Source: Candidatus Sumerlaeota bacterium
GTDB lineage: Bacteria; Sumerlaeota; Sumerlaeia; Sumerlaeales; Sumerlaeaceae
DNA: 51,313 nucleotides
Reading direction: 5' to 3'
Assembly: GCA_026398535.1 (NCBI GenBank)
Contig: JAPLSQ010000104.1
Location: 1 to 51,313, forward strand
The notes beneath the pieces were generated by a model that had not been told where the DNA came from, did no database searches, and saw only the letters and a list, made by a program, of their open reading frames with translations. Numbering within the stretch: the stretch's first letter is position 1; each line of letters starts with the position of its first letter. Position numbers and translations under genes: made by a program. Shown piece by piece: positions 1-8,837 of the stretch.

Positions 1-69
1 ATCATGCCCCAACAGGCCATTCTCGCCATCCTAAAAAATAAAGACGACCCGTTCGACGATTCCGGTTGA
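1..69 (+). pseudogene. IS66-family transposase, C-terminal tail (cut by window edge)
   Basis: Frame 1 is open from the first base to a TGA and encodes a tail ending AILKNKDDPFDDSG. It matches the end of the IS66 transposase remnant near 18.2 kb, whose last residues read AILATLQGQDPFDDSS, and the bases just downstream of both stops also match. IS66 transposases end with a short poorly conserved tail after the NNxAER catalytic region, so this is the last 22 codons of such a gene. The rest lies outside the window, so I cannot tell whether this copy is intact. Confidence 0.6.
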
Positions 70-93
70 CTGCCGTCGGCCAAAACATGGAGA

Positions 94-114
94 AGGGGGT
101 CGCTAATCAAGAAC
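94..114 (+). repeat. IS66-type element end, copy 1
   Basis: A 21-base stretch ending ggtcgctaatcaagaac is identical to 18251-18271. In both places it lies 25 bases downstream of the IS66 transposase stop codon, and similarity stops at its last base. This is best explained as the right terminus of the element. The matching left terminus is not visible for either copy. Confidence 0.5.
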
Positions 115-237
115 GGTTCCGTCTGTGACCAGTCCGCACTGGATACTCAGGTAAGCCCGGGCCGTTACCGAGCGTTCCGTCACTTTGCTGAAAGAACTGT
201 ACCCAACGAGCACATTTTGTGGGAGGGATGCACCGAC

Positions 238-957
238 ATGACAGACAACGACGTATTATTCGAGTTTCTTCGTATGTCCATTCATAGCACCGCGGAGGTG
301 TTTGCGAAGTTCGCCGCACTTCCGGATGCGATAATCTGCGGAGATGCACTCGAGCAGTTTCTCTATGTCAAAGGCAATCGGGACAACCGTGTCTTGCTTG
401 TGGCCCATGCCGATACCTACTGGGACGAACACTATGGTTCTCAGGAGGCCTTCTCACAGGAAGTCGTTCTGGAAAACGGCCGTTTCAGGAACCTCAACGG
501 AGGATTAGGGGCAAACGACAGGGCCGGGTGTGCCATGATCTGGTTACTGAAACAACTGGGCCACTCGATCCTGATAACCAACGGCGAAGAGCAGCGCCGC
601 TTCGGCAGTTGCTGGCTGATGAACCACAATCCCGACATCGCCGATGAGATCAATCTTACGCATCAATTCGCGGTTCAACTCGACAGAAGAAAAGCGACCG
701 ATTTCAAGTGCTACACAGTGGGTACAGACCCCTTCCGGAGTTATGTCCGGCAGAACACTAACTATTCTGAACCGGATCGTGCCTCCTCTACGGATATTGT
801 GACGTTATGCCGCGACATCGCCGGTGTCAACCTCAGCATTGGTTATCACATCGAACACGACGAAAATGAGTACCTCGTTTTGGAGGAATGGCAGCACACG
901 CTGGATGTTTGCCGCGCATGGCTATCGGACCCTGCCCTGCCGAAGTTCCCTTTGTGA
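238..957 (+). CDS. Co-catalytic-zinc peptidase, M20/M28/M42-like
   Basis: A 239-residue protein with the metal-ligand pattern of two-zinc aminopeptidases: AHAD (His57, Asp59), GANDRAG (Asp94), NGEEQ (Glu117-Glu118), QLDR (Asp149) and GYH (His204). In these families the His-Asp-Glu-Asp-His set binds two zinc ions and the first Glu of the EE pair is the general base. The expected role is hydrolysis of a peptide or amide bond in the cytoplasm; no signal peptide is seen. It is short for the family (300-450 residues) and lacks an obvious lid or dimerisation domain. ATG 238 is chosen over an upstream TTG because GGGAGGG lies about 10 bases before it. The substrate cannot be read from the sequence. 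It stands alone between mobile-element scraps. Confidence 0.65.
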   Translation: MTDNDVLFEFLRMSIHSTAEVFAKFAALPDAIICGDALEQFLYVKGNRDNRVLLVAHADTYWDEHYGSQEAFSQEVVLENGRFRNLNGGLGANDRAGCAMIWLLKQLGHSILITNGEEQRRFGSCWLMNHNPDIADEINLTHQFAVQLDRRKATDFKCYTVGTDPFRSYVRQNTNYSEPDRASSTDIVTLCRDIAGVNLSIGYHIEHDENEYLVLEEWQHTLDVCRAWLSDPALPKFPL

Positions 958-1043
958 AGCAGGGGTCTCGGTGCAACACCTATGGTTGAACCCTGAATAG
1001 CAGATCCAGCGATCCAGCACAGCTTTCCCGCAATGCTTTGCGA

Positions 1044-1328
1044 TCAGCGCACCAGTTCCTGGATGCGGTTGCGGCTGGATTCCGAAAGCTGGATTCGGAT
1101 GAAGTCGTTTGTGTCGGCAGGGTCGGGTGTGTTGAGCCGAGTTTCAATAATCACATCAAATGTATCCCAGCTGTCGGGATCGATGAAAGTGATTAGACCG
1201 ACACCAAAGCGCTCGCACTGTTGCTCGAGACGGTCCAACCCATCTTCTACAGTGCCATCTTGCAACTTGTTTGTATTCAGTTGTCGGCAAATGGCATCGG
1301 CGTGTAGTGCCAATCTTTTTGGCTCCAC
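1044..1328 (-). CDS. Hypothetical protein, probably a 3-prime gene fragment
   Basis: This reads as a real protein of about 94 residues with phrases such as CERFGVGLITF and NTPDPADTNDFI, but I recognise no family. The frame remains open upstream of the GTG (residues like LNAWKAGE) almost to the end of the adjacent IS1634 fragment on the same strand. It is therefore probably the C-terminal part of a longer gene whose start was lost when the insertion sequence arrived. No ribosome binding site is convincing. It could also be a small intact gene. Confidence 0.35.
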   Translation of the reverse strand: MEPKRLALHADAICRQLNTNKLQDGTVEDGLDRLEQQCERFGVGLITFIDPDSWDTFDVIIETRLNTPDPADTNDFIRIQLSESSRNRIQELVR

Positions 1329-1348
1329 TTCGCCGGCCTTCCAAGCGT

Positions 1349-1552
1349 TCAGCGTTCGATTTCACCAATGGAACAATGCAGGGAGAACTTGCAGCCGGAG
1401 CGAATCAGCGAATCCAACTGGCCCGACTCCCGCAACTTGTCCAACCGGCCCAGCGACTGGCGCACCCGCTGTTCGACCTTCTGGCCGACGCGCACGTTCT
1501 CGACTATCTGCAGGTAGACATACTTGCCGCTTTTTTTCGCCCGGATAAACAT
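1349..1552 (-). pseudogene. IS1634-like transposase, N-terminal fragment
   Basis: The first 67 residues match the conserved start of IS1634/IS1549-type DDE transposases: MFIRAKKSGKYVYLQIVEN, then QRVRQSLGRLDKL and a segment like SGQLDSLIRS. Full-length members have 500-600 residues, so only the head remains; the catalytic domain is absent and the reading frame stops at 1349. On the upstream side the motif tggcactaca (1634-1643) could be the element terminus, since members often start TGTAGTGCCA, but no partner end is present to confirm it. Confidence 0.65.
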
Positions 1553-1561
1553 GGTGGGCAA

Positions 1562-1899
1562 TTCATGCCACTACGCCACAAAGGAACGCAAGCATTATTT
1601 ACATCGTATTAATGCACAATCATGAAACAGTTGTGGCACTACAATTTTACTCCGCCAAAAAACGTCGCTACTGAGATTCTTCGACTTAGCCCACAAATCC
1701 CGAGGATTTCCGTCCGCAACTGTAGAATATGGGTAAAATAAGCATGCCACCACGGCATAATCTGTTGACACGACAGTCTCCACGAGAGCCAGTTGTGTAT
1801 CATGGCGCAACGAGACGCATCAGAACCAGGCCGTATTTTTTGAAATTTGGATTTTCAGAGCTTGTATATGTTCATTATCAATATCAGGACGGCATTTAT
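1562..1899. other. Non-coding stretch upstream of the pseudopilin gene
   Basis: About 340 bases without a supported gene. The left third is probably the untranslated end of the IS1634-like remnant. The right part becomes AT-rich toward the pseudopilin start and presumably holds its promoter; AGGA at 1886-1889 serves as ribosome binding site. I do not see a clear -35/-10 pair, an RNA gene or a repeat. Confidence 0.35.
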
Positions 1900-2562
1900 A
1901 TGAAAAAAGCATTTACACTAATCGAGTTGTTGATCGTTGTGGCGATCATCGCGATACTTGCAGCCATCGCGGTTCCGAATTTTCTTGAGGCACAGACGAG
2001 GTCGAAAGTGGCGCGATGCAAAGCTGATATGCGCACGCTTACCACGGCGCTTGAATCCTATGGCGCGGATTCGTCCAAATATCCGCCTCATTACTATGGT
2101 CTGACCGGCTCAAACTGGAATGGCGCGAGCGTTTTCAATAGCAGAAACACCATTGCTGTAAGCGGCCGCTTCATCCGCCTGACAAGTCCGATTGCCTACA
2201 TCACCTCCATTCCCCAGGAAGCATTCACCGTTGGCTCACTTGCCGCGGGCACGGCACTGCCGGGCGACAAGCCGGAATATTACGACACCTATGATTATTT
2301 TACTGATCAGTTTTCGCCGATCGGCCGCGGTTACAGCGGCGGCGGCAAGTGGCGTGTTGCCGGGGTCGGCCCCGACCGAAAACAGGCTTATGGCGGAACG
2401 ACCAAATCGTCGGGGGCCGCCAATCCATCAAATGCGTATGGTGTGACATATGACGCGACAAATGGCACCATATCCAGTGGCGACATTATTCGTGTCGGCC
2501 CTCCATCGAGCACCGGCACTGAAGAGCCGTTTTTCAACAGGGCAACAAATCCGAATCTTTAA
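1900..2562 (+). CDS. Type II secretion/type IV pilin-like pseudopilin
   Basis: A 220-residue protein starting MKKAFTLIELLIVVAIIA, the class III prepilin signal: a short basic leader, cleavage before Phe, Glu at +5 and a hydrophobic helix that serves as membrane anchor and assembly helix. The continuation VPNFLEAQTRSK is typical of GspG-like proteins of PVC-related and candidate phyla. Residue -1 is Ala, not the usual Gly. Downstream there is a GxGPDR segment and the near-terminal block ATNGTISSGDIIRVGP, which recurs in the other pseudopilin at 27126. No secretion ATPase, prepilin peptidase or secretin gene is nearby, so it is an orphan minor pilin or secreted pseudopilin. The next gene is convergent and overlaps its end by four bases. 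Confidence 0.85.
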   Translation: MKKAFTLIELLIVVAIIAILAAIAVPNFLEAQTRSKVARCKADMRTLTTALESYGADSSKYPPHYYGLTGSNWNGASVFNSRNTIAVSGRFIRLTSPIAYITSIPQEAFTVGSLAAGTALPGDKPEYYDTYDYFTDQFSPIGRGYSGGGKWRVAGVGPDRKQAYGGTTKSSGAANPSNAYGVTYDATNGTISSGDIIRVGPPSSTGTEEPFFNRATNPNL

Positions 2563-3359
2563 GAATCGGTGTGTTCCACAAAAAAGAGGGGATTGGCTTG
2601 CAAGGCGCGTTGCGCTTTTGCCCACATGCACTTGCACTCGATAAGATGGCATGTTGCGCTCAAGATCAGGCCTTTTCGCAGTTCCGAGCCATCAAGGACA
2701 TCCTCAAGCCGGTCATACCGCTGAGCGCAGCCCTTGAAATCATGGTTCCTCATGGTTATTTCAATGACATGGTTATCGGCATCGCGGAGTTGATACACCG
2801 AGGATTCCCTAAAAAGATAAGGCGGTTCCACAAGTTCCTCCACTCCGTGCATGGATGTGTTGGGCGTCAGGCCGCATCCGATGAAGAGAATCTGGCCGCC
2901 GGCATCCCTGAGCAGGCGGAATGGCGAGTGCGGACCGCAGGGTGTGTTGTCAAGATGGTGTTTGCCCAGAAAGGCGCAGGAATCCGGTCCAACCGCGCAT
3001 ACCGAGTGTGTGGGATGCAGGCTTCGCAGGGAACCGTTCCGGGTGCGGAAATACTCAGGCAATGCGCCCACATTTGATGGAGTGCGCAACACGTCGAACG
3101 CCGGCTGATCGGGCCCCACATGGAGATAACTCAACGCCGGCATCAGGAGGGTTCCGCTGGGGCCAAGCGCATCAATGAGGGCTTGCACGACCGTTTCCGC
3201 GCGGTCCGGCAATTTGCCCAGCGAGCGCAACGATGAGTGCGCCAGAACGACGCCGCCCCGGCGAAGACCGAGACGCAACAGATCGTCTGTCAGCATGTGC
3301 CGGACAGTCATTTCGTCCATGAGGCCAGGCGCATTCTTATTGGCGATATGATCGCGCAC
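2559..3359 (-). CDS. AAC(3)-family N-acetyltransferase-like protein
   Basis: A 266-residue protein of the aminoglycoside 3-N-acetyltransferase fold family (Antibiotic_NAT; YokD/FrbF-like). Recognisable blocks are VVLAHSSLRSLG near residue 37, the strand LLMPALSY, PSNVGALPEYFR and SLHPTHSVCAVGP. In characterised members a His in the HPxHS block helps activate the acceptor amine for acetyl-CoA. Many environmental members are not resistance enzymes, so the substrate is unknown. GTG at 3359 follows the upstream gene's stop by four bases, suggesting co-transcription with the exported protein upstream; an internal ATG (MDEMTVRHML) is an alternative start. Confidence 0.7.
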   Translation of the reverse strand: MRDHIANKNAPGLMDEMTVRHMLTDDLLRLGLRRGGVVLAHSSLRSLGKLPDRAETVVQALIDALGPSGTLLMPALSYLHVGPDQPAFDVLRTPSNVGALPEYFRTRNGSLRSLHPTHSVCAVGPDSCAFLGKHHLDNTPCGPHSPFRLLRDAGGQILFIGCGLTPNTSMHGVEELVEPPYLFRESSVYQLRDADNHVIEITMRNHDFKGCAQRYDRLEDVLDGSELRKGLILSATCHLIECKCMWAKAQRALQANPLFFVEHTDS

Positions 3360-3363
3360 TCGG

Positions 3364-4095
3364 TCAGTTTTCCCATGAGAATTTGCTCTTTTGCTTTACT
3401 GTGTTAGCTTCGGAGCGCAGAGTGTCCCGGGCCTTGTCCGCCTCGCTGTTGCCAGACGGATAATTCTGTGTGAGAATGATCATCTGGCTGTTAAGCAGGT
3501 CGATTCTCGACTGGCGCGCCTGCTCGGGGGTGACGGCTTTCACGGCCGAGGCAAACTGTGTTTTGTTCACAAGAGCGGTTTGTTCGTTCTTGAAGATTTC
3601 AAACTGGGCCACGATGCGTTCGCCGATGGGCAGGGATGAATCGGCCAGGCGCGCGGGATCTATTGCAACAAGTTGTGATGGCGCTGTCGTGCGCTTTGAC
3701 GAGATTGCGACAGGAGTGAGGATCGCGCGCTGAGGGCGCCTGTAGCGGGTCCATTGGCGCTGCTCCATGATCTGTCGCGCGGTCTCCTTGCCCACCTCTC
3801 CGGTTGTTTTGACGAAGTCGGCAACATAATAGTATTTTGCGAATCCCGGCAGGGCAATGGCGCTCTTGTTCCTGTAATCATAGCCAAAACTCGACGGTTT
3901 GTGCCTGATCCGCAAGGGGCGCGACCATGTCGTGTTTGTGTTCTCGACGAGCACATTGAACAGTCCGCGCCCGTCCTGCAGGAGCACGTGATCCGCTTGC
4001 GCGGTCAGGGGTGACAACATCATGACAATTCCCGCGAACACACAGCGCAAAGCTATTCCGTTGGATGGTTGTTGATACTTTGTTCTGAAGGGCAT
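3364..4095 (-). CDS. Exported hypothetical protein
   Basis: A 243-residue protein with a signal peptide (hydrophobic segment from about residue 15 to 32, likely cleaved after AQA). The mature part opens with DHVLLQDGRGLFNVLVEN and ends with a charged, probably helical region rich in Gln, Lys and Ala. I recognise no family. ATG 4095 is supported by AAGGTG five bases upstream. It is the first gene of a two-gene minus-strand unit with the acetyltransferase-like gene and is divergent from the kinase gene across an AT-rich 79-base gap that must hold both promoters. Confidence 0.6.
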   Translation of the reverse strand: MPFRTKYQQPSNGIALRCVFAGIVMMLSPLTAQADHVLLQDGRGLFNVLVENTNTTWSRPLRIRHKPSSFGYDYRNKSAIALPGFAKYYYVADFVKTTGEVGKETARQIMEQRQWTRYRRPQRAILTPVAISSKRTTAPSQLVAIDPARLADSSLPIGERIVAQFEIFKNEQTALVNKTQFASAVKAVTPEQARQSRIDLLNSQMIILTQNYPSGNSEADKARDTLRSEANTVKQKSKFSWEN

Positions 4096-4174
4096 ATATG
4101 CACCTTAATGCTCTTGCATTGGATTTCGTTGAATATTTAATTAACTCAATAAAATTGGGAATGATTTAGTCACA

Positions 4175-5845
4175 GTGGAAGGATCGAAACAAGACTCTTC
4201 ATCGGGAGACGATGTCCGGTTGGGTGTTCCGTCGCCGGGGGATGAAACACGCCTTCTGCAACCAGCTTTGCCCCAAAACATCAGCGGCATCGAACTCATT
4301 AAAATGATCGGCCGCGGCGGGATGGGCGAAGTATGGCTTGGACGGGATCTGAAACTTGACCGGCGTGTGGCAGTTAAAATGATGCGGCGCGATCTTGCCG
4401 GCAGCGAGGAGGCTGTGGCGCGTTTCTATCGGGAAGCGCGCGCGGTTGCCCGTCTTAATCATCCCAACATCATTCATCTTTACCAGATCGGAGAGCATGA
4501 CGGCATTCTCTACTTTGTGATGGAATGGGTTGATGGCGAATCACTGAGTGAAAAAATAAAGAGTGATGGCCGTCTTGAGCTTCCTGCGGCGATTGGCGTC
4601 ATGATGCAGATAACCGAGGGTCTGTCGTATGCGTGTTTGAACGCGATTGTCCATCGCGACATCAAGCCCGGCAACATCCTGATTGATAAATCCGGCCGGG
4701 TGAAACTGGCTGATTTCGGTTTGGCCAAAATTCTGGAAGTTGACAGTCAGGTGACCATGCCTGGAGCCACCATGGGCAGCCCCAATTTCATGTCACCCGA
4801 GTCCGCCAAGGGCGAAGCCACGGACCATCGCAGCGATATCTATTCTCTCGGCATCACTTTCTATCAGATGCTGACAGGGAAATTGCCATACACGGCGCCC
4901 ACACCGGTCGGTGTCTTGTTGAAACAGATCCAGGAGCCGTTGCCCGAACCGGAAACATTGCAGCTTATCGAGGGCGGCGCCGCGCTTACCGTCATCAAAC
5001 GTATGACAGCCAAGCGGCCCGCAGACAGATATGCCAGCTACGATGAGCTGCGGCAGGCGCTTGCCGCTCTTGAGACGATCGATAAACCCACCAGCACTCA
5101 GCCACGGATTATACCGCCTGATTCAGGCGCAATCCGGGATGCTGTTGCGACAATGCCAACTTTTCAAGCGAGCGGCTTATTGAAAATCCTAAAGTGGCCG
5201 TATTACTGGCTCGTTGCCGGCGCCGTGGTGTTGTTATCAATCATAGCAGGAATTTTATATATGACATCCGGTCTGGAGAAATCAAACTCCGGCGCGTCGG
5301 GCGATGCTTCAAAGGTTTCGGATAATGCGTCCAATAAAGATGCAATCCTGCGTGATACTGCAATCCGATTTCCGATTGACGATCGGTTTCCGGAGTTGGT
5401 GAAGCTCCGCATGGATTATGATTATGATGGAGCGCTGAAGGCACTGGGAGATCGCGAGCGCGCGCCCATGCTTCCGCGGTTGCGCGATATGCTTCAGCGG
5501 CCGCGCGATATGCTCAAGACGCTCAGCGAGTTTAAGACGGCTATTATTGAAGAGGCGTCGAAACCGGGCGCGAAGACAAGTCTGGACAGAAAAGACATGG
5601 GTGTGCTGACACTCACAGCGGCGGATGCCAATCAATTTGTCTTCAGGAACCAGGCGGGCAATTCGGTCACCCTGAAATGGCCTGATCTCGCGCCAGTTGA
5701 GGTTCTTAAAATCGCCATTGACGTTCTGCCTTCCAATGCCAACCCATCATGGTTCATCCAGTTTCGCCGCATGTATGGGCTGAGATTGCCCGAGCGGCCG
5801 CCGGTCAAGCCCAGCCGGCCGCCAGCGTCGATGCCCGGCCAGTAG
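4175..5845 (+). CDS. Membrane-anchored Ser/Thr protein kinase (PknB-type)
   Basis: A 556-residue protein with a complete Hanks-type kinase domain: glycine loop GRGGMG (46-51), ATP-anchoring Lys68 in VAVK, Glu87, catalytic HRD (Asp162) with Asn167, DFG (180-182), and an SPE activation-segment end. After the kinase domain come a variable linker, one transmembrane helix at about 343-365, and an extracytoplasmic domain of about 190 residues of unknown fold with no PASTA, WD40 or TPR repeats visible. It should phosphorylate cytoplasmic partners in response to a signal from outside or the envelope. The GTG start lacks a strong ribosome binding site. It lies next to cell-wall peptidase genes, a common but not decisive context. 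Confidence 0.9.
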   Translation: MEGSKQDSSSGDDVRLGVPSPGDETRLLQPALPQNISGIELIKMIGRGGMGEVWLGRDLKLDRRVAVKMMRRDLAGSEEAVARFYREARAVARLNHPNIIHLYQIGEHDGILYFVMEWVDGESLSEKIKSDGRLELPAAIGVMMQITEGLSYACLNAIVHRDIKPGNILIDKSGRVKLADFGLAKILEVDSQVTMPGATMGSPNFMSPESAKGEATDHRSDIYSLGITFYQMLTGKLPYTAPTPVGVLLKQIQEPLPEPETLQLIEGGAALTVIKRMTAKRPADRYASYDELRQALAALETIDKPTSTQPRIIPPDSGAIRDAVATMPTFQASGLLKILKWPYYWLVAGAVVLLSIIAGILYMTSGLEKSNSGASGDASKVSDNASNKDAILRDTAIRFPIDDRFPELVKLRMDYDYDGALKALGDRERAPMLPRLRDMLQRPRDMLKTLSEFKTAIIEEASKPGAKTSLDRKDMGVLTLTAADANQFVFRNQAGNSVTLKWPDLAPVEVLKIAIDVLPSNANPSWFIQFRRMYGLRLPERPPVKPSRPPASMPGQ

Positions 5846-5948
5846 CACAGTCTGTAATGATTCATCTCCGGTGAGGCCGATTACGCCGCGCTCCCGCGCC
5901 AAAGAAGGCAACGCGGACGACATTTGCCCGCGGTATTGATGGCCGGCA

Positions 5949-7217
5949 TTACTTCTGAGCCAATGCTGACTTTGTCTCATCGGGGGGAGCGCCGAGGTAT
6001 CGCAGATGCCATGGCTCGGATTTGTATCCCGACTCGCTGGAATTTTCACGTGTGTAAGAAAACCGGAATCCAAACTTCTCGGCGTTTTCTTTCAGCCATT
6101 GTCCTTCGGGTGTCTGGCCGAACGCCTCGCTCATGATGTAGCGGGTGTCCCTGTTTGTCAGATCGACAGTAGTGCCAAGCTGGTGCTCGCTGTAGCCGGG
6201 TTCGGCCACCCCGTTTTGTTTTGGCCCGTGCTGGTCAATGGCTTCGATATACAATTTCTTCTGATGGTCAAAATCGCGGTAACCGGAAAACGCCTTCAAA
6301 GTAAGATCCTTTTTGGCCGCCGCCGCCGTCATGTGTTCAAGCGCCTCGGCGGCCTCTTTTCGCAGGCGGATTTCTTTCCCATTGATGTTATGCTGGGCGG
6401 GAATGGCCACGAGATCACTGGGTTTGTAGGCTGGAGGAAGAGCGGAATTCTTGCCGACTTCTTCCGTGCCAATGGACAGACCTGCGCCGTATAAGCCGGA
6501 CAAATTGCGCGGGTCGATGCGTATGAAATACTCAGCCTTTGCCCACCATGAATGTCCGTCCCGCTCGAACCGCAACCAGTCGAAATCCCCCGCGCTGCGG
6601 ATGCGGGTTAGCGGACGGATCTGTTCGCCTTCTCTGAGCATGAATGGCGCTGATGTTGTGTTTGCGTCCGGCTGTTCATATGCCTGCAGATCAGCTTTGA
6701 TGAGCGTCAGGTTGGCTTCCTCATCGGTCAAAGCGCCTTCCGGCAGGTATAAGTTTGGGGTGATTATTGCCGGGATCGATGCCTGGACATCCGTCGCTGG
6801 TTGTATTGTGGAGGTCTCCGTTGCAGGCTGAACTTGCGCGGGCGGCGGCGGTTCTGTCTGGATGGTTTGCGGCGGCGGCACGGATGCAATGATAACCGGC
6901 GGCACAATGGGCAGTCTGGATATGCCCCAATCGGACTGATCGGTTGATCTGTTGGAAAGCATCTGCTCGATACCTGGTTCAGGTTCTGTCAACACCAGTT
7001 TGGCGGCGGCCAAGGGCGCGGGCGCTTGCGGAGGGGCAAGTGTGGCCAGCAGGGCGGCGGGAAATTCCTCCAATGGCGGCGCTTTGCGCACAAACGGGGC
7101 GGGCAAAGGGAGATTGACAATGTGGCCATCCGCAAAGATGTTCGGCTCTGGCTTGCGCCATACAAGCGCGGCAAGCGTCGCGGCGCAGATAATAAATATG
7201 AGCCAAATGTGCTTCAT
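5949..7217 (-). CDS. M15 D-Ala-D-Ala carboxypeptidase (VanY-like)
   Basis: A 422-residue protein with an N-terminal membrane anchor (residues 1-20), a long Pro/Ala-rich linker to about 170, an SH3-like segment (EGEQIRPLTRIRSAGDFDWLRF) and a C-terminal VanY domain. The zinc ligands and catalytic residues are visible: SGYR, GYSEHQLGTTVDL (His345, Asp352) and EPWHLRY (Glu401, His404). It should trim the terminal D-Ala from peptidoglycan stem peptides outside the membrane. The linker would let the domain reach the wall. It is transcribed divergently from an S13-type carboxypeptidase with only 12 bases between the proposed starts. Confidence 0.85.
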   Translation of the reverse strand: MKHIWLIFIICAATLAALVWRKPEPNIFADGHIVNLPLPAPFVRKAPPLEEFPAALLATLAPPQAPAPLAAAKLVLTEPEPGIEQMLSNRSTDQSDWGISRLPIVPPVIIASVPPPQTIQTEPPPPAQVQPATETSTIQPATDVQASIPAIITPNLYLPEGALTDEEANLTLIKADLQAYEQPDANTTSAPFMLREGEQIRPLTRIRSAGDFDWLRFERDGHSWWAKAEYFIRIDPRNLSGLYGAGLSIGTEEVGKNSALPPAYKPSDLVAIPAQHNINGKEIRLRKEAAEALEHMTAAAAKKDLTLKAFSGYRDFDHQKKLYIEAIDQHGPKQNGVAEPGYSEHQLGTTVDLTNRDTRYIMSEAFGQTPEGQWLKENAEKFGFRFSYTRENSSESGYKSEPWHLRYLGAPPDETKSALAQK

Positions 7218-7229
7218 GAAGGTTAATCA

Positions 7230-8819
7230 GTGGTTTATCCGTATAGTGTTCGACAAGAAAAACCGCAACGAGGTTTGCATCCGGAGAGCATAACGATCAG
7301 ATTTCACTTTTCTCGGGCGCGTCTTGTGGCCGCGATTGCCGCTGTGCTGTTGCTGGTCATGCCCTGTCACGCTCAGAAAGCGCTCGACGAACTGCGCGGA
7401 AAGCTTGACCAGATATTCGATGCCCCGGCCTGGAAGAACGCTTTCTGGGGCGTGAAAATCATGGATCTGAAAACAAGTGAAACGCTGTATGAGCGAAACG
7501 CGGAAAAAGGTTTCATGCCGGCATCGAACATGAAACTATTTCCAACAGCCACGGCGCTCGCCGTGTTGGGGCCGGATTACAGATACGAAACACGGCTGTA
7601 TGCATGCGGGCCGGTGACACACGGCGGGATACTGCGCGGCGATGTGCTGATCGTTGGCAGCGGCGATCCATCCGTATCCGGACGATATGCCACGGACACG
7701 CCAACCACAATGATTTTGCGCGGCTGGGCTGAGGCCGTGCGCAAGGCGGGCATCAGGCGCATTACAGGCGCTGTCATTGGCGACGACGACGCATTCGCGG
7801 ATGCCAAGCTGGTTGGCTCATGGCAGCTTGATTATTACCAGGAATGGTATGCAGCGGAAAGCGGCGGTCTGACTGTCAATGACAACTGCTGGGATGTCAG
7901 TGTGAGACCGGGACGAAAGCCCGGCGCTCCCGCGATGATCGTGCCGGCATTGCCCACGCGTTATGTCACATTCAAAAATGAGATACTCACAACCGGGCCG
8001 CGTCCCAAAGGGGAGGGTGAAGCGGCCATCACCATCTCGCGTCCGCTCGACCGCAATGAAGTCACGCTGGGCGGTTATATGCCGCTGGATCTCAAGGAGC
8101 AACATGTGCGGGGAAGCGTTGTCAATGGCACTCACTATTGCGCCACGCTGTTACAGGAGGAATTGAAGCGGCAGGGTGTGAGGGTGTCCGGCGGCGCGCT
8201 CGATGCTGATGAGCTTACAAGCAAGGCCGCGAGATTGCTTCCAGGGCGCTGCCGTCTGTTGCATACGCATTATTCACCGCCACTTTCCCGCATCATTTCC
8301 TTCATCAACAAACCGTCACAGAATTTTTACGCGGACCAGCTTTTGAAAACACTCGGGAAAGTGTTATACGGCACGGGAGACTTCGAACACGGCGAGATGG
8401 CTGTCAGGGATTTTCTGACAACGGCAGGCGCGGATGCCTCGATGCTGCGAATGGTGGATGGCTCGGGACTGTCCCGCCACAACCTTGTGGAACCGCGCAT
8501 GATCCTGGCTCTTCTGGCTTTCATGGCTTCGCGTCCCGATTTCCATTATTTCTACGATTCTCTGCCCGTCGCGGGTGTTGACGGCACATTGCGCACACGC
8601 GCGAAGGGAATGGCTGCGGAGAATAATGCCCACGCAAAAACCGGTTTCATCAACCGCGTTCGGGCGCTGAGCGGCTACGTGACCTCGCGCGAGGGACGCC
8701 TCATCGCGTTCTGCATGATGGTGAACAATTACACAGTCGAAACAAAACAAGCCAACGCCGCCCAGGATCAGGCCGCATCACTGCTTGCCGAGTACACATC
8801 TGTGGCGCAGAGCCATTGA
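7230..8819 (+). CDS. dacB: D-Ala-D-Ala carboxypeptidase/endopeptidase (PBP4, S13)
   Basis: A 529-residue penicillin-binding protein of the DacB/PBP4 family. The three active-site motifs are present: SNMK (Ser99 nucleophile, Lys102), SQN (363-365) and KTG (470-472), with MVDGSGLSRHN between the last two as expected. A signal peptide covers about residues 28-49, ending CHAQ. It should cleave D-Ala-D-Ala or cross-links in the periplasm. The long charged leader before the signal core suggests that translation may start downstream of GTG 7230, for instance at TTG 7275, which would also free space for promoters between this gene and the divergent VanY-like gene. Confidence 0.88.
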   Translation: MVYPYSVRQEKPQRGLHPESITIRFHFSRARLVAAIAAVLLLVMPCHAQKALDELRGKLDQIFDAPAWKNAFWGVKIMDLKTSETLYERNAEKGFMPASNMKLFPTATALAVLGPDYRYETRLYACGPVTHGGILRGDVLIVGSGDPSVSGRYATDTPTTMILRGWAEAVRKAGIRRITGAVIGDDDAFADAKLVGSWQLDYYQEWYAAESGGLTVNDNCWDVSVRPGRKPGAPAMIVPALPTRYVTFKNEILTTGPRPKGEGEAAITISRPLDRNEVTLGGYMPLDLKEQHVRGSVVNGTHYCATLLQEELKRQGVRVSGGALDADELTSKAARLLPGRCRLLHTHYSPPLSRIISFINKPSQNFYADQLLKTLGKVLYGTGDFEHGEMAVRDFLTTAGADASMLRMVDGSGLSRHNLVEPRMILALLAFMASRPDFHYFYDSLPVAGVDGTLRTRAKGMAAENNAHAKTGFINRVRALSGYVTSREGRLIAFCMMVNNYTVETKQANAAQDQAASLLAEYTSVAQSH

Positions 8820-8837
8820 GGCTCCTCTGGGGCGCGG

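Noticed and set aside
1033..1548. Plus-strand reading frame of about 170 codons rich in Ser, Arg and Pro
   Set aside because: It lies antisense to the IS1634 fragment and the hypothetical fragment, which have recognisable or more protein-like sequence.
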